This document shows, in pieces, positions 59,799-64,000 of a stretch of 64,000 bases of DNA. Location of the stretch: assembly GCF_019457885.1 (NCBI RefSeq), contig NZ_JAHZST010000007.1:124001-188000 (forward strand), given 5' to 3'. Numbering within the stretch: the first letter of the stretch is position 1; every line of letters begins with the position of its first letter. A program made the position numbers and the translations under genes. The notes beneath the pieces were generated by a model. It had not been told where the DNA came from, made no database searches, and worked only from the letters and a program-made list of their open reading frames with translations. Source of the stretch: Shewanella nanhaiensis (GTDB taxonomy: Bacteria > Pseudomonadota > Gammaproteobacteria > Enterobacterales > Shewanellaceae).

Positions 59799-60962
59799 CT
59801 ACTTAGGTGCCGTTTGAGACTCTTTAAACGGAATCACTTCCTGCTCAACTGCTTTTACCTGAATACCAGGGCGGATCTTCTGGAGTCCATCAACCACAAT
59901 ACGTTCACCATCTTTAAGGCCGCTCAACACGCGCCAATCGATGCCGAAACGCTCACCTAACTCAACAATACGTTTCTCAACTTCATCTTTATCATTAAGC
60001 ACCATCACGAAGCGACCTTGTTGATCTTCCTGCACCGATGCTTGAGGAATAAGCAGTGCATTCTCTTTCACTGGCGACTCTATGATTAAGGTGACAAACA
60101 TGCCTGGTAGCATCAGCTTGTCTTCATTTTTGAAGGTCGCACGAATAGGTAAGGTGCCCGTCGCAGCATCGACACGGTTACTCACAAAATCCACATAGCC
60201 TGTTTCTGAGAACATGCTACCATTTGGCAGGCGTAAGCCTATGATGATGTCAGAGATCTCAATCTCTTTCTGCGCCGCTTTGGCAAAGTTCTCACGGGCA
60301 TTGATCAATGCTCTTTCAGCCACCTGAAAATTAACCCACATAGGCTGTAATTGCACTAAGTTAGCCATCTCAGAGTTAGAGCTGATAATGTCACCAGTAC
60401 TGACCTTTGAGTTACTGATACGACCTGAGATAGGAGCATAAATTTTGGTATAACTTAATTGAAGCTCAGAGCCCTTAACCGCTGCTTCGGCTTGAACAAC
60501 ACCAGCTGCTGTTGTCAGCTTGCGAGTTGTCAACTCATCCATATCTTGAGCACTTATCATGCCGTCAGGTAGCAAGCGGCGACCACGCTCCCAGTTCATT
60601 ACCGCCACATCACGAGAAGCTAATGCTTGCTTTAACACAGCTTTGTGTTGCGCAAGTTCAGCTTCAAAGGTAGAGGGGTCAATCTCAAACAAGAGATCCC
60701 CTTTATCGATATCATCACCCTCAACAAAAGTACGCTTTAGCAGCTGACCCTGTATTTGAGATTTAATGATCACATCTTCAGAAGCATGGGTACGGCCGAC
60801 AATTTCAGTCTTAGATTGAATCTCTTCGGTTTTGGCCGTGTTAACGATAACACTCGGCAACATAGCTTGCTTAGGTGCAGGAGCGTCACCACAGGCTGCT
60901 AATTGCAATCCTATAATTAACAGAGTGCACCATTTTAATTTTGAAACGGTTTGAGCAGGCAT
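59799..60962 (-). CDS. RND efflux periplasmic adaptor lipoprotein (AcrA/MexA-like)
   Basis: A 387-residue membrane fusion protein. Its signal peptide ends in the lipobox LAAC with acylated Cys24. The lipoyl domain (IKSQIQGQLLKRTFVEGDDIDKGDLLFEIDP near residue 66), alpha hairpin, second lipoyl half (YTKIYAPISGRISNSKVSTGD) and barrel domains follow in order. It is the first gene of the two-gene pump operon, whose promoter lies in the upstream 550-base gap. Confidence 0.94.
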   Translation of the reverse strand: MPAQTVSKLKWCTLLIIGLQLAACGDAPAPKQAMLPSVIVNTAKTEEIQSKTEIVGRTHASEDVIIKSQIQGQLLKRTFVEGDDIDKGDLLFEIDPSTFEAELAQHKAVLKQALASRDVAVMNWERGRRLLPDGMISAQDMDELTTRKLTTAAGVVQAEAAVKGSELQLSYTKIYAPISGRISNSKVSTGDIISSNSEMANLVQLQPMWVNFQVAERALINARENFAKAAQKEIEISDIIIGLRLPNGSMFSETGYVDFVSNRVDAATGTLPIRATFKNEDKLMLPGMFVTLIIESPVKENALLIPQASVQEDQQGRFVMVLNDKDEVEKRIVELGERFGIDWRVLSGLKDGERIVVDGLQKIRPGIQVKAVEQEVIPFKESQTAPK

Positions 60963-61515
60963 TTAGGCCTCCGATAGATATTGGTAGCATTTGATGATGT
61001 CACAAATTATAAGCAGATAAATAAGTTATTAATACCTATTTACATCTTTACCTCATAAAAACAACAGACAGGTATCACCTTTATTAAATGCTTTATTATT
61101 TACCAAATAAAACACATAAATAAAAAGCATTGATAACTGACAGAACAATCACTTAGATATACGAAATACTTAAGTGACTTCTAAAGAAATGAATTATCAT
61201 CAATAATACTAAACAAATAAAATCAGTAAGTATCTGCTTTACTGATAGGTAACAAAGCTCAATAAAATCAGTTTTCATACATGGTCTATTAGTTGTTGCT
61301 TTATTAAGCAATAGAAAAGCAATTGGACGGAATTGAGATCTAGAACAAGGTTATCCTTATTTAACTCATGTTAAAAAAGAGTCAGACCAACTCCAAAGAG
61401 TCATGACTTAACTGAGTCATTTCCAAAAGATAAGTAAAGGCTAATTAAGAGTTGACCGAACACAAAAGCAGTGCCTATGATGGCATTAGTATCCGCATAT
61501 AAAGGTAGGTAGCAT
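60963..61515. other. AT-rich divergent intergenic region
   Basis: A 553-base gap between the adaptor gene and the plus-strand small-gene pair. It must contain promoters for both. It is very AT-rich and shows no ORF, regulator or stable hairpin that I can support. A weak AGGTAGGTAGC ribosome binding site precedes the 120-residue gene. Confidence 0.45.
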
Positions 61516-61878
61516 ATGACAGCAATTTCTCATGTTTACAACTATACAGTTCGATGCCCGCACATTAAGGATCCCGCTCACCCAACTACTTGGCAAAATC
61601 ATGTCGAGTTTAATCAATCATGCGAAATCGGTTTAAACAGATTGACTAAATGGCATGGTCGTTCAGGTCACCGCGTATTTGAAATTGATGGATTTGTTGT
61701 TCGTGAAGCCGATACCGAAAGCGCCTACTTCGCCATGCAAACGAACCGCCTCAAGGGTGACGGACACGCCATTGTGACCTTTAAAATCTTTATGGATGAC
61801 GACACAAAAGACACCTCGGTAGAGGAGATCATGCAATACCTAATCGAAGACTACGGTAAAAAGATTGCTGACGTTTAA
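61516..61878 (+). CDS. 120-residue cytosolic protein of unknown function
   Basis: A soluble protein without signal peptide or membrane segments, starting MTAISHVYNYTVRCPHIKDP. It has a mixed alpha/beta look, two cysteines and a central GRSGHRVFEIDGFVVREADTE. I do not recognise the family. The start has an AGGTAGGTAG leader. It is two bases from the next gene, a small lipoprotein, so the pair is cotranscribed. Confidence 0.75.
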   Translation: MTAISHVYNYTVRCPHIKDPAHPTTWQNHVEFNQSCEIGLNRLTKWHGRSGHRVFEIDGFVVREADTESAYFAMQTNRLKGDGHAIVTFKIFMDDDTKDTSVEEIMQYLIEDYGKKIADV

Positions 61879-61880
61879 TC

Positions 61881-62096
61881 ATGAAAAAACTATTAAATCT
61901 AACGATTGCATCCGCTTTAATCATGAACCTTTCAGCCTGCGCTGAATTAAAGGAGACAGGCAGAGCAATTGGTCAAGGTACCAAAGAGGTGACAACTGAT
62001 ATAGGCCACGCAACCCGAGATGCGACTAAGGCGATAGGCCATGCTTCCCGAGATGCTGTTAAGTCAGTTAATGACGATCTTAGCAAGAAAGATTGA
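61881..62096 (+). CDS. Small lipoprotein with amphipathic repeat
   Basis: A 71-residue predicted lipoprotein. The signal peptide ends in LSAC with acylated Cys20. The mature part is an amphipathic helix with a repeat of about eleven residues: IGHATRDATKA followed by IGHASRDAVKS, preceded by a diverged IGQGTKEVTTD. This resembles entericidin-like or LEA-like stress lipoproteins in style, but no family assignment is safe. It starts two bases after the 120-residue gene. Confidence 0.8.
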   Translation: MKKLLNLTIASALIMNLSACAELKETGRAIGQGTKEVTTDIGHATRDATKAIGHASRDAVKSVNDDLSKKD

Positions 62097-62436
62097 TGCT
62101 ATTAGGTGATACCGCTCTCTTACTGCGATATCACCTTTAGTACAAGCTAAGCGGCATTTGCCCTTATACCGTGGGGCTTACCCCACAAAGTCCCAAGCCA
62201 AGCTCAAACTAGGGTTTGAAACTAAGTTCGAAACAGAAGAGATATAGGGTGAAAATTAACATCAGTCGGCTTTAAGTGAGTTAGACTGCAACTCAAATAG
62301 AAAACTTTGATGGGTGACACCTAGAAGTGATAAAATGACCCCGTTAAATTTACCGCACCTCTACGTAAACTAACCGATAAATTTATGGCACTTTCCGTGT
62401 CATAAGCTCTTTTCTGTCAACAGATATGAAATAACC
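62097..62436. other. Intergenic region with several hairpins
   Basis: It contains AGGTGATA/TATCACCT (62104-62136), a weak terminator candidate just after the lipoprotein gene, and a perfect GTGGGG/CCCCAC hairpin (62171-62186). A short TCAAAC/GTTTGA pair lies near 62205. The rest holds the promoter of the PhnD-like gene. No ORF is seen. The row of hairpins might be a small RNA or leader, but there is no strong T-tract. Confidence 0.4.
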
Positions 62437-63240
62437 ATGAATAAGCTAACATTGACCTCTTGCATGGCGGGCAACGCCGATCCTTTTGTTAAAAAGCTAA
62501 CAGAGTACCTCGCAACTAAGCTGCAACTCCCTATATCATCGGCTCTTGATATCAGTTGGCAAGAGAGAGAACAGAAGTTTGATAATGGCGAGATACAGAT
62601 CTGTTGGATCTGCGGTTTACCTTACGCTTGGAAAGTCGACAGTGTGGGCAGCGAGATAGAGCTACTGGCCACGCCAGTATTAAAAGCCAGCCGTTACCAA
62701 AATAAAGCCGTTTACTACTCAGATATTATGGTCCCTACCCAGAGCCATATTCAAACATTTGACGATCTACAGGGGGCTAGTTGGGCCTATAATGAACCCA
62801 ACTCACACTCAGGTAGCTACCTGATGCGAAGCCATCTGGCGGCACAGGGGCTAGACAGCCGCTATCTGGGCAGAGTAATTGAATCAGGCGCCCATCAAGA
62901 ATCGATAAAGATGCTTTTAAATGGCGATGTAGATGCCTCGGCTATCGACAGCTGGGTGTTTGAACTTGAGCTAGCTAACAATCCTTCACTCGCGACAAAA
63001 CTGCGTGTTATCGAAACGCTCGGTCCAAGCGGCTTCCCACCATTTATCATCTCCAAACGGGTTCCTGAGTATTTACGTCAAGCATTAAGATCGACCATGC
63101 TAGCCATGAATAAAGATCCGTTAGGCCGCGAGATCTTGGACTCTGTAAAGATATCCCACTTCACTCAAAATGGGGATAAAGATTACGACTCCATACGTGA
63201 GATGGCGAAGTTAGCTCAGCAAGTTGAGTGGAGCCAATAA
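62437..63240 (+). CDS. PhnD-like substrate-binding-fold protein without signal peptide
   Basis: A 267-residue protein of the PhnD/phosphonate-binding type II periplasmic-binding fold. Supporting segments are QICWICGLPYAWK near residue 54, QTFDDLQGASWAYNEPNSHSGSY near 107 and GDVDASAIDSWVFEL near 165. Unlike transporter components, it begins MNKLTLTSCMAGNADPFVKK with no hydrophobic signal, and no permease or ATPase genes are beside it. It may be a cytosolic sensor or enzyme using this fold, or an export signal may lie outside the chosen start. The ligand is unknown. Confidence 0.8.
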   Translation: MNKLTLTSCMAGNADPFVKKLTEYLATKLQLPISSALDISWQEREQKFDNGEIQICWICGLPYAWKVDSVGSEIELLATPVLKASRYQNKAVYYSDIMVPTQSHIQTFDDLQGASWAYNEPNSHSGSYLMRSHLAAQGLDSRYLGRVIESGAHQESIKMLLNGDVDASAIDSWVFELELANNPSLATKLRVIETLGPSGFPPFIISKRVPEYLRQALRSTMLAMNKDPLGREILDSVKISHFTQNGDKDYDSIREMAKLAQQVEWSQ

Positions 63241-63264
63241 GCGATAGTGCCAAGGTCAAGTAAC

Positions 63265-64000
63265 CTACTCATCACTGTCCATTACTCTCTGATGATTGAA
63301 CATCTCTTTGAGCAAAATACAGGTCTGTGCCATTAAAATTAAGGTAAATGGCACAGCCCCTAAAATAGCGATCTGCTTATTCAACTCAATATCGTTTTTT
63401 AATAATAGCGCGATTGTGATCGCCACTAAGGTTAAACTCCACATCAATTTAGACCCTAACTGACTGCTGCCAGTCAACATACCACTGACATAGATAGCAG
63501 AATCGGCACTGGTGATAACAAAGGTCACCAGCAATAAAATTGCGCTGAAGGTGAGTATTTTTCCGTAGGGGATAGCATCGAAAAAGGTAAACAGGCCATG
63601 AGTTACATCATTATTGGTCGCCGTAATTACATCGTCCAAAATGCTCATCTCAAATACACTTCCACCGAAAGCACTGAACCAGACTATAGTGGTCAACGTT
63701 GGGACAAATATCGTACACAGCAAGTATTGGCGAACCGTACGGCCTTTGCTGATCCTCGCAATAAATGGACCAACAAAGGGTGCCCAAGCAATCCACCAGA
63801 CAAAGTAGATGATGCTCCACCCTTCACTCCAGGCCCGAGAATCTGGATCGATAGAAAATGAGAGCGAGGGAAGCAAACTGATATAGCTCACCGTCGAAGT
63901 AACCAAGGTTTCAGCAACCGCAAAGGGATCCACAATGCTGACAACGACCAGTAGCATGGCGATAACAAACAGCAAATTAAACAGACTCATCTGCTTAATC
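63265..64000 (-). CDS. BCCT-family transporter (partial, 5' end outside window)
   Basis: C-terminal part (245 residues) of a betaine/choline/carnitine transporter, reading in from beyond the right edge; the frame is open to the last bases of the window. The family signature is WSIIYFVWWIAWAPFVGPFIARISKGRTVR, followed by more membrane helices and LLVTFVITSADSAIYVSGML. It imports a compatible solute or related quaternary amine with Na+ or H+. It converges on the PhnD-like gene with a 24-base gap. Confidence 0.95.
   Translation of the reverse strand, partial: IKQMSLFNLLFVIAMLLVVVSIVDPFAVAETLVTSTVSYISLLPSLSFSIDPDSRAWSEGWSIIYFVWWIAWAPFVGPFIARISKGRTVRQYLLCTIFVPTLTTIVWFSAFGGSVFEMSILDDVITATNNDVTHGLFTFFDAIPYGKILTFSAILLLVTFVITSADSAIYVSGMLTGSSQLGSKLMWSLTLVAITIALLLKNDIELNKQIAILGAVPFTLILMAQTCILLKEMFNHQRVMDSDE

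Noticed and set aside
46588..60962. Complete tripartite efflux systems
   Set aside because: Both RND pairs lack an outer-membrane channel gene in the window, so only the adaptor and transporter are annotated.
62171..62186. GTGGGG/CCCCAC hairpin as a terminator
   Set aside because: It has no following T-tract on either strand and lies about 75 bases after the lipoprotein gene.

Overview
The window is chromosomal DNA from a marine gammaproteobacterium, most likely a Shewanella. The evidence is the gene order glyA, nrdR, ribD, ribE, ribBA-like, ribH, nusB, thiL, pgpA, a Shewanella-type PPP phosphatase, PilY1, a coiled-coil porin and the overall style of the proteins. I could run no search, so species-level placement is inference.

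Layout. (1) 1-8811 (+) is a compact operon for oxidative tryptophan breakdown: tryptophan 2,3-dioxygenase, kynurenine formamidase, kynurenine 3-monooxygenase, kynureninase, 3-hydroxyanthranilate dioxygenase, ACMS decarboxylase, 2-aminomuconate semialdehyde dehydrogenase (5' end outside the window), 2-aminomuconate deaminase and 4-oxalocrotonate decarboxylase. (2) 8812-16412 interrupts the pathway with a repeat-rich gap, a secreted FN3 protein, a Pro-rich lipoprotein, two decayed genes (HAD and DUF1697) and a large secreted subtilase. (3) 16737-20732 completes the pathway: a LysR regulator divergent from 2-hydroxypentadienoate hydratase, acylating acetaldehyde dehydrogenase and 4-hydroxy-2-oxovalerate aldolase. 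Together regions 1 and 3 would take tryptophan to alanine, pyruvate and acetyl-CoA. (4) 20800-32249 is mostly housekeeping: a coiled-coil membrane protein of unknown role, the riboflavin/thiamine/nusB cluster, nrdR, glyA and ettA.

(5) 32250-39400 is the accessory region and the most interesting part. A tight three-gene operon on the minus strand encodes a radical SAM protein with a cysteine-less C-terminal region, a 130-residue protein of unknown function, and a 1361-residue protein joining an N-terminal PD-(D/E)XK-like nuclease domain to a NACHT/STAND-type P-loop NTPase and a long C-terminal region. This looks like an Avs-type anti-phage sensor with two unusual partners. The operon lies between copies of one structured repeat family, one copy on the left and three on the right in the opposite orientation. 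One hairpin stem in the repeat has changed in sequence but kept its pairing.

(6) 39408-64000 is mixed: a metallo-beta-lactamase-fold hydrolase, the PPP phosphatase, a PilY1 protein away from other pilin genes, two RND efflux pairs without an outer-membrane channel, a GNAT acetyltransferase, a NYN-domain protein, a YbaK-like deacylase, a porin, an iron alcohol dehydrogenase, a cold-shock protein, two small genes of unknown function, a PhnD-like binding protein without a signal peptide, and the end of a BCCT transporter. Most transcription units end in recognisable intrinsic terminators. I found no tRNA, rRNA, CRISPR array, transposase or phage structural genes.
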